Shown: positions 20,547-32,397 of the stretch, one piece after another
How the letters are laid out: every line of letters begins with the position of its first letter
Numbering within the stretch: position 1 is the stretch's first letter
Assembly (NCBI GenBank): GCA_037693485.1
Contig: CM075344.1
Coordinates: 41,698,501-41,762,500, forward strand
Reading direction: 5' to 3'
Source of the DNA: Kitagawia praeruptora
Taxonomy: Eukaryota > Streptophyta > Magnoliopsida > Apiales > Apiaceae
DNA: 64,000 bases
Position numbers and translations under genes: made by a program
Notes under the pieces: generated by a model
Databases searched by the model: none
What the model was told of the DNA's origin: nothing
Seen by the model: only the letters and a program-made list of their open reading frames with translations

Positions 20547-23500
20547 TGTGACGCCCCTAGATCCGGGGTCAAGGATCCAGGTCATCACGGTCCAAATTCC
20601 ATTCAATATCAATATCTCTTGGGTTTTTTTTTTTAACTTAATACTTATGCAATTGACCCCACACTAATACACACACACACCAGTCATATGCTCATAGAAC
20701 AACATCCACAATATTAAAAGTTTAAAGTTAACAGTTATTACAAACCCAGAATTCTACTAAGTACATTGTTGAGTAATACTTCTACAGGAAGCATTTCAAC
20801 AACCAAAAGTTTATTACATAGCTTACACACTAATATACATAAGTCTACTAAGCCCCTTTCGCTTGTCAACTACCTCTGGGATGGTCGCCAGTACTCGCTC
20901 AAAAGGTCGCCTTCCCCTTACCCTCTTGCGGGGTATAGTGCGTAGTATCGGCATACCTAGCTGTTATATAAATAAGTAGCAAGAGTGAGCTATAGTAGCT
21001 CAACAAGATAATTTCTATCTACTAACATCAAAGGAAAATAAACCATTATATATATATATATAATAGACAAAAGCAAACTTCAGTTATTATGGAAGAATTT
21101 TATTTCCATTCAATATGTATATACACTTTCCAATTATCCTTGTACGTAAGAAATATATAGTATCATTCCATCAGTCTCGCTTCTAACATCATATAATATC
21201 AATTCCTCTTCTTGAATGCTATAACCATCAATATACCATTTCAGTGTAATCTTTCAAGATAATATAAAAACTTGAACAAATCTCTCGCTATAATCTTCTC
21301 ATTTCCTTCTTATGCAACAATCATATAAATTAATATAAAAATCAGTTTCTCTTCGTTTGTAACAATAATTCCATCATTTCCTATCACTTTTCTGTTTTCA
21401 GTTATAGAAATCCGAAAACCATTTTCAATTCTTTCTTTCATGTTTTGGGGATATCTGCTGGCGCCAGATACGTAGGACGATGATCAGTCGCCTGACCGTA
21501 TCCGCTCTATGTTTACTACTAGTAGAAGGAATGAAGGCCACCTGCTAACATCATCCATGGAGGAAGGCCACCTGCTAACATCCTCCCGGAGGAAGGCCAC
21601 CTGCTAACATCCTCCCTTGGCATCTTCGTGCCGAATAATATAATGAATGCTGGACTGTGTCGCACACAGCCCTGACACAGCCTCTTACGCAAGTTTGTTG
21701 CTATTCCCCCTCTTTATAAAAATCATTATTCCATTTATCATCACCTTTAAAAATTTATATATGTCATAATACTTTGATTATGACTCAGACATCTCCACTG
21801 TATTCAATGAAATCAATATGCTTTTATATACGTAGAGTATTCCATTTATCTCAAAAGTATTAAATACCATTCAATAATATTTATTAAATCACAATACTTA
21901 GAAAGAATATAATATTATAAATCATATAACCCTAGATAACAACTGATACCATTCCTTTATATATCTTTAGATAACAACTGATACCATTCCTTTATATATC
22001 TTTAGATAACAACTGATACCATTCCTTTATATATAACTCTATATAACAACTGATACCATTCCTTCATATTTCCTTAATCATAAGGCATGTTCACTTCATG
22101 CATAATCACCTCTATGTATATTCATATCCATCTCATACTTATACTCATATCCATATTCATATCATACTCATATACCTTCCCTTTTTACATCAATAATCAA
22201 GGAAAACCATTTCTTAACAATATAGTAACAATAGCATCACATATATATATTTCATGAAATCAAGTTTCTTTGAAGATAAATAATTTCCAAGTAGGGATAG
22301 AAAAGATCTTGCCTGGATCTCTAAAGCGAGTTTGTGGAATCCTGAGTTCGTCTCCCGTTTCTATAGGAACGAAAGGATCACCATTAGTATATATCCCACT
22401 TAATCACTTAATTTCTACACCATAACACCCTTAACTCATATTATAAGTTTAACATGGTTTTTATGCACCAAAAGTTTACATGCACTTAACCATTTTTAAA
22501 CTCGATCTAAGTTTTAGCATATTCCACCATTCCCCTTAATAACCACACTCGACTGTAAAAATTCTCAGAAAATATAAATTTCGAATTTTAATTCAAGGTA
22601 AACTTTAAAGGGTCCTCTGACCACCCTACTACACTATCCCAAAATTTCGTGACTTAATAAAATGTCTAAGTATGGTAACTTTAGCCTCAAAGTTGATACA
22701 ATTACGTTTTCTCGGTTTTCGAATGCCTTTCACTAAAACTGACTTTTCTCCTAAACCGTTCATCAGATTTTAACGTACCTTATATCAAAACGATCTACGA
22801 ACTAAGCTCTATCATGTCATGGTCAATTGGTAACCTAGATAGTAGGGTACCATACGGAGACAGGGGTCCAAAACAGGGCAGATTACATCCTAACGAAAAT
22901 CGGGCATTATAACGGCTATAATTTCATACTTTCCAAATTTTTCTCACCTCCAAATCCATCACCAAACACATACATCAAACCTACACCATGTGGTCATCAT
23001 ACCAACCATGTATTTCCAACACAAAACACTTCCATATTTAACTCAAACCACTTACAAACACATAATCATCATAAATCATCACTTATCATAACTTAAATCA
23101 CCAAGTTTTCTATAACCAAGCATATATATTCAAAGTAATACTAAAGGGTCTTGAGATTTATACCTCCTTGAAGATTGACAACACTTAACAAGCCTTGGGT
23201 AGTCCTTAAATAACCTTAAGGTAGCTTGGATCAACTAAATAAATCATAAAAACAAAGTTAGAAATTCGGATTCACTGGACACCAGTTGAAAGAATCGCAA
23301 AAACGAAGGCCTTACCTACGTTTTCTGGATGAGGCTTCTAAAGGAAAGTTGTAGAGCATCGCACCAGCTTTCCAACCATATAAAGAACACAAAATTCCAT
23401 TGAGTAATGAAGGAGATATGGCCGTTTGAAAATCAGCCCAGAAACTGTCAATCCTCCTGGACAGTTTGGTTTCTTCAACTTGGGGGAGGTATTTGACTAG

Positions 23501-24063
23501 GCTACACCCCTTTGATGACTATGAAATTTTGAGCGAATCTTGCCCATGGAGTGGAGAGGTTGTGGTTCAAAGTTGGTGATTTTATCATGGATAGAAATGG
23601 AGATATGATTTTTCCTCTCCTCCTTGCTCTTGCTGGGCAGTTTGAGAGGATGAAGTTTCTAGCTTGTTTCTTGATCCAATCTCATCCAATATTCATTGTA
23701 AGGATAATATCTAGCTTAGTCTTGATGATTCTAGAGTCTTGGAGATATTTATGGAAGGTTATGGATTAATCCTCATGCTAAATGACTAATTTGCCCTTGA
23801 TTTATAAGTTAGTGGAAGATGATGTCACCTTAATGATCTTATAATCTCTTTTTGCTTTTCTTTTCCAAGTATAATGCTAGCAATCTTGGTAAATGATAAT
23901 GTGGTATGTATCCTTGTTGTATTACTAATCTTGGTTGTTTTGTTTTCATACTCGTTTAATCACGTTTCGTTTCGAATACACCTCGTTACCTCAGTGGTTC
24001 TGAAATCGTTTAAAAATCCACATTCCCTTGGCATTTCCTTGACTTAATAATCCATTGGTTTAC
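20547..24063 (-). repeat. LARD 5' LTR, first portion
   Basis: This part corresponds to the left LTR from 14089. It is interrupted at TTTAC (24059-24063) by the Athila-like element and continues at 31604-31897. Confidence 0.9.
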
Positions 24064-25671
24064 TGTTATGCTAAACTCACGCAAGCGCACGTAGTCACAA
24101 GTAATACAATTAAAGTTCGTTCCACAGAGATCTTGGTTAAGTTTTACTCAGAAAATATGTCTATGCAATAATGTATGGTTTTAATTCACTGCTAAGAAAA
24201 ATAACAAATATGGTTTGATTAACTAAATTAACTAAGATGCAAATTATAAAACTAACAATTAACGAGAATTAAAATCGAATTACTTATATGAGAATAACAT
24301 GGAATCCTAGTTTCATTATCTACTTCACTTAGAGTTGCAGCCTTCGATTAAAACATGCGATGGTTTTGATATCTGATCGAATAACACGAAAAGAGTAAAA
24401 GTTACCTCTCGGTATACTAGTACCAATCTAAGCATACATCCACAAAAGAGATAGAAGATGAATAGGCACCTATTATGTTTAGACCCTATATCTCTATAGA
24501 ATTTGAAAACATAAAGGTTGAAGCACAAGTTATCCACTTAGATCACATAGGGTAGCATAATATCTCTATTCATGCCACAAATCATGATGCTTAACATCAA
24601 CCTATCCTATGCTAGCATGGCAAGTTCTAAATCTCAAGATCCACTCTCGTTTAGCAAGAGATTAACAATTCAATTTAGATGTTATCTACGCATCTAAAAG
24701 CATTAAGATTAACCATACGAGGATATCAAGAATTCACCACACATAAATCTCTAAGGCATACAAACTACTAAGCTACATAGATAAATCCACTAGGATCCCA
24801 CGATAGCGATTAGTTCATAATCGAACCTTTCGTCACCATGGGATTAGACGAAAGCATGATATTAAACAAGATAAAGAAGATGAATAAATAAATAATAGAA
24901 TAAGGTTTAGTGAACAAATCCGTGAAAGTAACAAGCATCCAAAAGATACGCCTCCACAAAGGAATACAAGAAAAACTATATCTAGATCTTCTTGTCGTCA
25001 CGATCCTCGCCTTGGCTTCTCTCTCTCGTGCTCTGAACGAATTTTAGTGTGTAGGATGTGTAGATGATTATTTTTCTGTGCCCCAAGGTGTGTATTTATA
25101 GCCCCCAAGTGCCTCCATGACCAAGCAATTACCGTATTTGAAATAGGATAGAATTCCGGTAATTTTCCATCTTTAATTGAAATAGAATTGCAATTCCCAT
25201 GTTTGAGTATGATTCTGGAACCTTCTAACCGACCAAAACAATTTCCATCTTCATTAGGAGAAGAAAACGGCAAGTTTCCCAATTCAAAACCAATTCCAGG
25301 AAGTTTTCTGCCGGGTCTGAGCGCGGCCGCGCGCGCCCTAAGTCAAATTCACCGCGCCCGCGCGCACTATTTCGTCCCAGCATTCTGCCCGCGCGCCCGC
25401 GCGCAATACAAGCCAATCCTGGCGCGCCCGCGCCCAGGGTTTACTGAACAGGCTGATTTTTGCTTCACTTCTGATTTCTCGTCTAATTCCAATGCAATTC
25501 CCGACACCTGTTTCTTTGAGTTTAAAAACACCTCATACTTACTAGAAAACCTGTAAATGATATCCTGCACACTCGACACAAAAACACATTAAAACACACA
25601 ATTGCTTGAAAACAAAGCGATCAATTTAAGTCGAAATAAGGCGTTCCAAGTGGATAAAAATCCACTTATCA
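24064..25671 (-). repeat. Athila-like 3' LTR
   Basis: Minus strand starts TGATAAGTGGATTTTTATCC (a short self-complementary AAGTGGAT/ATCCACTT) and ends AGCATAACA. A clear TATA box (TATAAATAC, plus 25092-25100) lies mid-LTR, and a GC-rich island is at 25318-25437. Confidence 0.92.
25318..25437 (-). promoter_or_regulatory. CG-rich island in Athila-like U3
   Basis: Four blocks of alternating C and G (such as GCGCGGCCGCGCGCGCC) lie in otherwise AT-rich DNA, about 220-340 bp upstream of the LTR TATA box. The other LTR has the same at 31251-31369. Confidence 0.75.
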
Positions 25672-27192
25672 CACCCCCAAACTTAAACCGATGCTTGTCC
25701 TCAAGCATAAACAAACAAAAATATATACAACTAGCTAGTACCACTTCCGTAGGTGATCACGGTTGCATTTGGCATATGCAACAAGCCCTTTAAACCCCTA
25801 GGTAGCCCTAGTGGACGAGTAAGGTCTCGTGAGGGCCTATAGCGAATGTACCCACAAAATCCATTTAACCTAATGCAAATGCGAGAATGCAACTAATATG
25901 AAAATGCAAAGATCCCTTTCAAACTCACCAAAACCAACTAACAAGCAAATATCTCAACGAATGCAACAAATCCAAGCAGAGCTCGACTAAGTCCCCGTAT
26001 ACTAACAATACATGAACAGAAACGTGCGTGTGTGCAATGCTCATCAGAAATACCCCCAGAACTAGGTCAAAAATCATACATGATTTCCGTCAAGACAATC
26101 ACAGGTTTATAACTAGAATAGACTGTAGACACTCCATAACCTAGGAACACCTCCACCCTTATCCAAGGTAGACAGAAACTCATGCTTTATTACTATGACA
26201 CATAATAGAATATACAATACGCATGCTTATTTAACCGTGCAATGAATGAGACCCCAAAAGGCTTATACAATAATACCCATGTAGCGAGTGTTAGGTCAGC
26301 AATCCCAAACCACAAGGGCTTTAGGTTACTAGGACTAAGTCCCCTCAGACTTAATTACTCGAGTATTAAAGAGCTCACTCTGGTTAATTTTGCATTAAAC
26401 AAACAAAACTTGACTCTTTTTTTTTCTTTTTTTTTTTTTTTCCTTTTTCTGATTTTTTTTTTTTTTTTCGCAATCTGGAATGAGCCTTTCTCATTTCCAA
26501 CCCTAGACTACTCATATAAATATGAGCTGGCTACTAGCCATTTGACGCCTAGCCTTTATTAACAACTATTAACAACTAGCATGAAATTCCTGTTTTCCCC
26601 CAAACTTAGATTTTAATGTTCCTACGCTATAAAGGGAATAACGAAAATTCTAAGAATAAACAAGTGATTAAATCTCAAAACATCCAACAGGCATGACTCC
26701 AACCTAACCCCAAAAGCACCCCAATGAGACTGTGTAATAATTTTGTTCCCGAAACATGCAAGTCAATTTCCTAGGAACTATAAATCAGCCCTCTACTCAT
26801 CATCATCACACTCAAATCAACATCTACCTATCAATCAGAATCAGCTCATTTTAAGGGATCATGAAAAATGCATGCCATGAAAATGCAACTAACATGAACT
26901 CACATGGTATACGAAAATAAAACAAAATGTCCTATATGAAACAAACGTAAATATCACGAACATATATGAATGATTTACTACTACTAATATGCAAAATATG
27001 ATATCCTACATGAACACATAAATACTACACATAAACTACGCATCCCCCAAACTTGAAAGATTCAATGTCCGCATTGAATGGAAGTAAATACGAGGGATCG
27101 CAGAAAACATACCTAAAAGTACCGAAACACATGGGTTGCCTCCCAAGAAGCGCTGTCGTTAACGTCATTTAGCCGGACACATATGATGCACA
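25672..27192 (-). other. Athila-like 3' non-coding region and polypurine tracts
   Basis: The tract TAAGTTTGGGGGTG (minus) borders the LTR at 25672-25685, and similar AAGTTTGGGGG copies recur near 26598 and 27044. A long T-run region (26418-26470) is low complexity. A conserved-looking GCGCTTCTTGGGAGGCAACC (plus about 27133-27153), familiar from plant Athila elements downstream of the coding region, lies just after the protease. I see no gene here. Confidence 0.7.
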
Positions 27193-28416
27193 TCATGGTG
27201 GCTCGAAGATTGCATTCGACTTGTCCTTAGCAGAAGGACCATTCACCCATTGTCTGACAACCTTCTTGCTATCTTCCCACATCTTCTCTAAATCATACTT
27301 CACTTTGCCTCTTCTTCCAATCGACTTTTTCTTTTTCTTCTTCACGCCTCTAAGGTGCTTTTGCTTCACAGTTGATTGAGAAGAACACTCCTCTACCTCA
27401 TCATCCATGATCCACAGTTTATCTGAACACACTTTAAAAATCACCAACTCATCATTCAGAAGGACATATTTCAAATGGGATGGAAGTTTTCCAAGCTTGA
27501 CATTCGAGAGATCTCGAACTGAAGATCTGTCAATGGAATCACTGATGTGATGTTCGAGCAAGTGTGTGTCCGACTTTTCGCTCAACAACTGATTAAACTT
27601 CTTTTTCTGACCCGTATCAACCATTTCCACACTACAACACTCTTCATCATCTGTCGGAAATTTCATGGCTTTGAACACATTAAAGGTGACACTCTGATCT
27701 TGCACCCTCATTGTAAGCTCTCCTTTCTGCACATCAATCAAAGTCTTTCCTGTAGCCAAGAACGGTCTTCCCAAGATTATGGGAATCTTCTTATCTTCTT
27801 CGAAATCCAAGATCACAAAATCAGCTGGGAATATGAGTTTATCAACTTTTACCAAAACATCCTCTACTATACCCCTCGGATAAGTGATCGTCCGATCAGC
27901 CAACTGCAAAGAGATGTTAGTTGGCTTCGGCTCCGGTAGACCAAGTTGCTTAAAAACAGACAAGGGCATGAGATTGATGCTAGCTCCCAAATCACATAAA
28001 CATTTGCCGAATGAAAGGTTGCCAATAGTACATGGAATAGTGAAACTTCCCGGATCTTTCAGTTTAGGTGGCAACTTCTGTTGCAGAACAGCACTACACT
28101 CCTCCGTCAAAGCTACTGTTTCAAAATCTTCCAACCTTCTCTTCCGTGACAAAATATCCTTCATAAACTTTGCATATCTTGGCATCTGCTCCAATGCTTC
28201 AACAAAAGGAATGTTAATGGACAGTTTCTTGAAGACCTCCATAAATTTCTGAAACTGTTTCTCTTGACTCTTCTTCAAGCGTCCAGGAAATGGCGGAGGT
28301 GGATAAATCTGATTATTCATTGAAGATTGCTCCGGATTAGACTTTCCAACAGGTTTCTTGCTCTTCTCACCATCTAGCTGATCAGCCACTAAATCAGATT
28401 TCTCAATTTCTGGCAC
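27193..28416 (-). CDS. Athila-like aspartic protease region
   Basis: This 407-residue frame contains the retropepsin-like domain of Athila elements: FTIPCTIGN, then CLCDLGASINLMPLSVF with the active Asp, then LADRTITYPRGIVEDVLVKV and IILGRPFLAT. The DLGAS variant in place of DTGA is usual in this lineage. It processes Gag. The frame is the same as gag and separated from it by one TAG (28441-28443). It ends in a Lys-rich tail instead of RT. The listed ATG at 28416 is arbitrary; translation probably arrives from gag. Confidence 0.85.
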   Translation of the reverse strand: MPEIEKSDLVADQLDGEKSKKPVGKSNPEQSSMNNQIYPPPPFPGRLKKSQEKQFQKFMEVFKKLSINIPFVEALEQMPRYAKFMKDILSRKRRLEDFETVALTEECSAVLQQKLPPKLKDPGSFTIPCTIGNLSFGKCLCDLGASINLMPLSVFKQLGLPEPKPTNISLQLADRTITYPRGIVEDVLVKVDKLIFPADFVILDFEEDKKIPIILGRPFLATGKTLIDVQKGELTMRVQDQSVTFNVFKAMKFPTDDEECCSVEMVDTGQKKKFNQLLSEKSDTHLLEHHISDSIDRSSVRDLSNVKLGKLPSHLKYVLLNDELVIFKVCSDKLWIMDDEVEECSSQSTVKQKHLRGVKKKKKKSIGRRGKVKYDLEKMWEDSKKVVRQWVNGPSAKDKSNAIFEPP

Positions 28417-28440
28417 TGCAGATTTTTCAACCTGCTGATT

Positions 28441-29853
28441 CTAAACATCTTTATCTTCTTCAGTTGCTGATTTAGGATCACTTGTGACTTTCCCTGATCT
28501 CAAAGTAACTGCATTCACCTGTTCTTTATTGTCCCTCCTGCCTGGATTAATCTCCGTATCACTAGGAAGAGTTCCTTGTTGCATATTTACCAAGGCACTT
28601 GTAATCTGCCCCAACTGAGTTTCCAAAACTTTCTGGCCAGCTTGCAGGTTCTTTATCATCACTCTCATATCATCTATCTCATTAGAAGATTGCCCCGCAT
28701 GAGCCTGGGTTTGCTGCTGAAATCCCGGAGGTTGATATGGTGCCCTATAAGGTTGTTGATAGCCTTGATTGTATGGCTTCGCTTGCTGATAAGATTGTTG
28801 AGTATTCTGATTATTGCTCCAGCTGAAATTGGGATGATTCCGATTATTAGGATGATAAATGGTTGGAACTGGTGCAGCAGGTCTCTGAAAATTACTCACG
28901 AACTGTACTGATTCAGAAGAGATAGCACACTGATTCGTCTCATGTGCGCCCGCACATAGCTCACAAACACTAGCCACCTGCTGAACTCCATAGTTAGCAA
29001 GAGAATCCACCTTCATAGCAAGAGCTTTCAACTGAGCTGTAATCATTGCAGCTGTATCTACTTCAAAAATTCCTGCTGCCTTGCCTTGAGAAAGCCTTTG
29101 GGTTGGATTTTGATATTCATTAGCAGCCATCATCTCTATAAGATCATAAGCTTCATCATAGCTCTTTGCCCACAGAGCTCCACCTGATGCTGCATCTAAT
29201 AAAGGCCTAGACTGTGCTCCCAACCCATTGTAGAAACCATTAATAACCATCCAATCAGGCATGCCATGATGAGGACACTTGCGTAGCATCTCCTTGTAGC
29301 GTTCCCAAGCCTCACACAAGGTCTCGCCAGATTGCTGTTGGAATTGAGTCAACTGGTTCCTTAATGCTACAGTTTTCGCCATAGGGAAGAATTTAGTAAG
29401 GAACTTCTGAGCAAGATCTTCCCATGTAGTAATGGAACCAGGTGGTAAAGAGTGTAGCCAGCTTTTAGCCTTATCCCTCAGAGAGAATGGGAAAAGCATC
29501 AACCTGATAGCATCATCCGTCACACCATTACACTTGAAAGTGTCGCAGATTTCGATGAAGTTCCGAACATGCATGTTAGGATCCTCCGTAGAAGCTCCCC
29601 CAAACTGGACTGAATTCTGCACCATCTGAATTGTGCCCGGCTTGATCTCAAAGTTGTTCGCTGCAATAGCTGGCCTAACAATGCTAGACTGGATATCATT
29701 GAGCTTCGGCTGAGAATAGTCCTTTAATGCCTTAGCTGCTGCTGCATCTGCCATTGCTACTGTAGTTTCAGTCTCCTCTTCCTTATTCTCTAAATTCTCT
29801 ACAAGATCGTCTTCTGCCAGTCTTTGTAAACGAGCTTGCGAACGTGTTCGCAT
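28441..29853 (-). CDS. Athila-like Gag
   Basis: The 470-residue capsid/nucleocapsid protein starts at ATG 29853 (MRTRSQARLQRL). It contains the retrotransposon gag domain (LMLFPFSLRDKAKSWLHSLP and EDLAQKFLTKFFPMAKT, with TLCEAWERYKEML), then a zinc knuckle CELCAGAHETNQC and a Gln/Tyr/Pro-rich region. It packages element RNA in cytoplasmic particles. It ends at TAG 28441-28443, after which the protease continues in frame. The stop could be a mutation or a readthrough site. Confidence 0.9.
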   Translation of the reverse strand: MRTRSQARLQRLAEDDLVENLENKEEETETTVAMADAAAAKALKDYSQPKLNDIQSSIVRPAIAANNFEIKPGTIQMVQNSVQFGGASTEDPNMHVRNFIEICDTFKCNGVTDDAIRLMLFPFSLRDKAKSWLHSLPPGSITTWEDLAQKFLTKFFPMAKTVALRNQLTQFQQQSGETLCEAWERYKEMLRKCPHHGMPDWMVINGFYNGLGAQSRPLLDAASGGALWAKSYDEAYDLIEMMAANEYQNPTQRLSQGKAAGIFEVDTAAMITAQLKALAMKVDSLANYGVQQVASVCELCAGAHETNQCAISSESVQFVSNFQRPAAPVPTIYHPNNRNHPNFSWSNNQNTQQSYQQAKPYNQGYQQPYRAPYQPPGFQQQTQAHAGQSSNEIDDMRVMIKNLQAGQKVLETQLGQITSALVNMQQGTLPSDTEINPGRRDNKEQVNAVTLRSGKVTSDPKSATEEDKDV

Positions 29854-29971
29854 ACAAACTCAAGTACCTGAAACACCACGAAACAAACAAACTAAGTAAG
29901 AATCCGAGTCAGTGAACGCTAACGACCACTATTGACAAACACATAAACTGAAATAAAAACAACACCGATGA

Positions 29972-29989
29972 TCCCCGGCAGCGGCGCCA
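29972..29989 (-). other. Athila-like primer-binding site (Asp tRNA)
   Basis: The minus strand reads TGGCGCCGCTGCCGGGGA, six bases inside the 5' LTR. It complements the 3' end of plant tRNA-Asp with one mismatch, as is usual for Athila. Confidence 0.85.
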
Positions 29990-29995
29990 AAAACT

Positions 29996-31603
29996 TGTTA
30001 TGCTAAACTCACGCAAGCGCACGTAGTCACAAGTAATACAATTAAAGTTCGTTCCATAGAGATCTTGGTTAAGTTTTACTCAGAAAATATGTCTATGCAA
30101 TAATGTATGGTTTTAATTCACTGCTAAGAAAAATAACAAATATGGTTTGATTAACTAAATTAACTAAGATGCAAATTATAAAACTAACAATTAACGAGAA
30201 TTAAAATCGAATTACTTATATGAGAATAACATGGAATCCTAGTTTCATTATCTACTTCACTTAGAGTTGCAGCCTTCGATTAAAACATGCGATGGTTTTG
30301 ATATCTGATCGAATAACACGAAAAGAGTAAAAGTTACCTCTCGGTATACTAGTACCAATCTAAGCATACATCCACAAAAGAGATAGAAGATGAATAGGCA
30401 CCTATTATGTTTAGACCCTATATCTCTATAGAATTTGAAAACATAAAGGTTGAAGCACAAGTTATCCACTTAGATCACATAGGGTAGCATAATATCTCTA
30501 TTCATGCCACAAATCATGATGCTTAACATCAACCTATCCTATGCTAGCATGGCAAGTTCTAAATCTCAAGATCCACTCTCGTTTAGCAAGAGATTAACAA
30601 TTCAATTTAGATGTTAGCTACGCATCTAAAAGCATTAAGATTAACCATACGAGGATATCAAGAATTCACCACACATAAATCTCTAAGGCATACAAACTAC
30701 TAAGCTACATAGATAAATCCACTAGGATCCCACGATAGCGATTAGTTCATAATCGAACCTTTCGTCACCATGGGATTAGACGAAAGCATGATATTAAACA
30801 AGATAAAGAAGATGAATAAATAAATAATAGAATAAGGTTTAGTGAACAAATCCGTGAAAGTAACAAGCATCCAAAAGATACGCCTCCACAAAGGAATACA
30901 AGAAAAACTATATCTAGATCTTCTTGTCGTCACGATCCTCGCCTTGGCTTCTCTCTCTCGTGCTCTGAACGAATTTTAGTGTGTAGGATGTGTAGATGAT
31001 TATTTTTCTGTGCCCCAAGGTGTGTATTTATAGCCCCCAAGTGCCTCCTTGACCAAGCAATTACCGTATTTGAAATAGGATAGAATTCCGGTAATTTTCC
31101 ATCTTTAATTGAAATAGAATTGCAATTCCCATGTTTGAGTATGATTCTGGAACCTTCTAACCGACCAAAACAATTTCCATCTTCATTAGGAGAAGAAAAC
31201 GGCAAGTTTCCAAATTCAAAACCAATTCCAGGAAGTTTTCTGCCGGGTCTGAGCGCGGCCGCGCGCGCCCTAAGTCAAATTCACCGCGCCCGCGCGCACT
31301 GTTTCGTCCCAGCATTCTGCCCGCGCGCCCGCGCGCAATACAAGCCAATCCTGGCGCGCCCGCGCCCAGGGTTTACTGAACAGGCTGATTTTTGCTTCAC
31401 TTCTGATTTCTCGTCTAATTCCAATGCAATTCCCGACACCTGTTTCTTTGAGTTTAAAAACACCTCATACTTACTAGAAAACCTGTAAATGATATCCTGC
31501 ACACTCGACACAAAAACACATTAAAACACACAATTGCTTGAAAACAAAGCGATCAATTTAAGTCGAAATAAGGCGTTCCAAGTGGATAAAAATCCACTTA
31601 TCA
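29996..31603 (-). repeat. Athila-like 5' LTR
   Basis: Nearly identical to 24064-25671. TATA box on the minus strand at plus 31024-31032; CG-rich island at 31251-31369. Confidence 0.92.
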
Positions 31604-31897
31604 TTTACCTTAAATTCACTAATTCCTCAATATATAAATCCTTTAATATTTCCATGCTTCTTAATATCCAATACAATAGTGCTCAATTAAAAACAAACAT
31701 CTTAAAAATCCATACTCAGGAATTTCGGAAATCCGTCATCGTTTCGAGTCACTCATTTTCATAGTACAACACTAATATGGTTTCTGATTGCTCATTTTCT
31801 GTATCAATTATAGGGTACCTACATACCATTTCCCTAAATCCTCGAAATTTACTATTCATTTAGGCACTGTAGCATTCTAAAAGTAAGGGTTATTACA
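31604..31897 (-). repeat. LARD 5' LTR, remaining portion
   Basis: Sequence from TTTACCTTAAATTC to GGTTATTACA matches 17602-17893 of the other LARD LTR. TCTTG at 31898-31902 is the right target duplication. Confidence 0.9.
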
Positions 31898-31902
31898 TCT
31901 TG

Positions 31903-32397
31903 CATTGCTAAGACCCAATCTGGATCTAGAAGGGCATCCTCCACTTTCTTAGGTTCCTCTTGAGACAGGAAACTACTGTATAGGCATTCTTCTTGTGTGG
32001 CCCTCCTAGTTTGGACTCTTGAGTTTGAGTCACCAATGATTAACTCAAAAGGATGATCTCTGGTCCATTTTCTTGGAGGTGGAAGGTTTGATCTAGATGA
32101 GGTTGCTTCATCTACGTGAGCATGATCTTGTTGACTGGATATTGAGTTTTGACTATGAGAAACTCCCCCTGAGTTTGTTGTCCTTGAGGAGTTATGAAGT
32201 TGACTGTCAACAGATGCATCATTTTGTATATCAACGGATGCTCCATTTTGCCTGTCGACGGATACATGAGAATGCCTGTCAACGGATGCATCTGATGATC
32301 TAGTATGACTGTCAACGGTTAGCATCACTTCTAGTTGGACCAACAACTCTAGGTGAATTTCCAAGGCCATGATCTTCATTTTCCTCATCATCATCAA
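31903..32397 (-). pseudogene. Copia-B integrase-RT linker
   Basis: This continues pol between integrase and RT. It includes the basic PPPRKWTRDHPFELIIGDS segment typical of Copia just before RT and ends at the LARD target site, where the sense resumes at 14083. Between 32205 and 32330 lie five copies of the Copia-B motif, here read as repeated SVD or SVDR. A frameshift near 32312-32397 separates it from integrase. Confidence 0.8.
32205..32330 (-). other. Copia-B motif array inside the integrase-RT linker
   Basis: Plus-strand copies GTCAACAGATGC, TATCAACGGATGC, GTCGACGGATAC, GTCAACGGATGC and GTCAACGGTTAG occur within 125 bp. On the coding strand TCC GTT GAC is in frame, giving SVD each time. 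This is a different frame from the copies in gag and in the envelope-position gene. Confidence 0.8.

Larger units (their letters stand above)
24064..31603 (-). mobile_element. Athila-like Gypsy element with gag and protease only (TR-GAG type)
   Basis: Identical-length LTRs (1608 bp each, 24064-25671 and 29996-31603) are flanked by TTTAC duplications (24059-24063, 31604-31608). On the minus strand it has an Asp-tRNA primer site, gag, an aspartic protease, 1.5 kb of non-coding DNA and a polypurine tract. There is no RT, RNase H or integrase, and no scar suggesting they were deleted from this copy. It would need an autonomous Athila relative for mobility. Only about five LTR differences were seen by eye, so insertion is recent. 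A solo LTR of a related family is at 48390-49941. Confidence 0.9.
14089..31897 (-). mobile_element. LARD-like non-autonomous Gypsy derivative
   Basis: Two very long LTRs (about 3.8 kb, starting TGTGACGCCCC and ending GGTTATTACA) enclose 2.65 kb with no intact gene. A 5-bp duplication TCTTG flanks it. Orientation is minus: a polypurine tract follows the left LTR and an initiator-Met primer site lies at 20525-20544 beside the right LTR. The long LTR, short internal region and absence of coding capacity match large retrotransposon derivatives. A vestige of Gypsy RNase H (18183-18239) points to a chromovirus-type ancestor. The right LTR is interrupted by an Athila-like element (24064-31603). Confidence 0.88.

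Noticed and set aside
24325..25579. Several 60-120 codon frames in the Athila-like LTRs, duplicated at 30257-31511
   Set aside because: They overlap each other on both strands and lie in LTR DNA; the Arg/Ala-rich ones come only from the CG-rich island.
26418..26470. T-run as a transcription terminator or poly(A) tail of a LINE
   Set aside because: It is interrupted, lies inside the Athila-like internal region, and has no adjacent LINE sequence.
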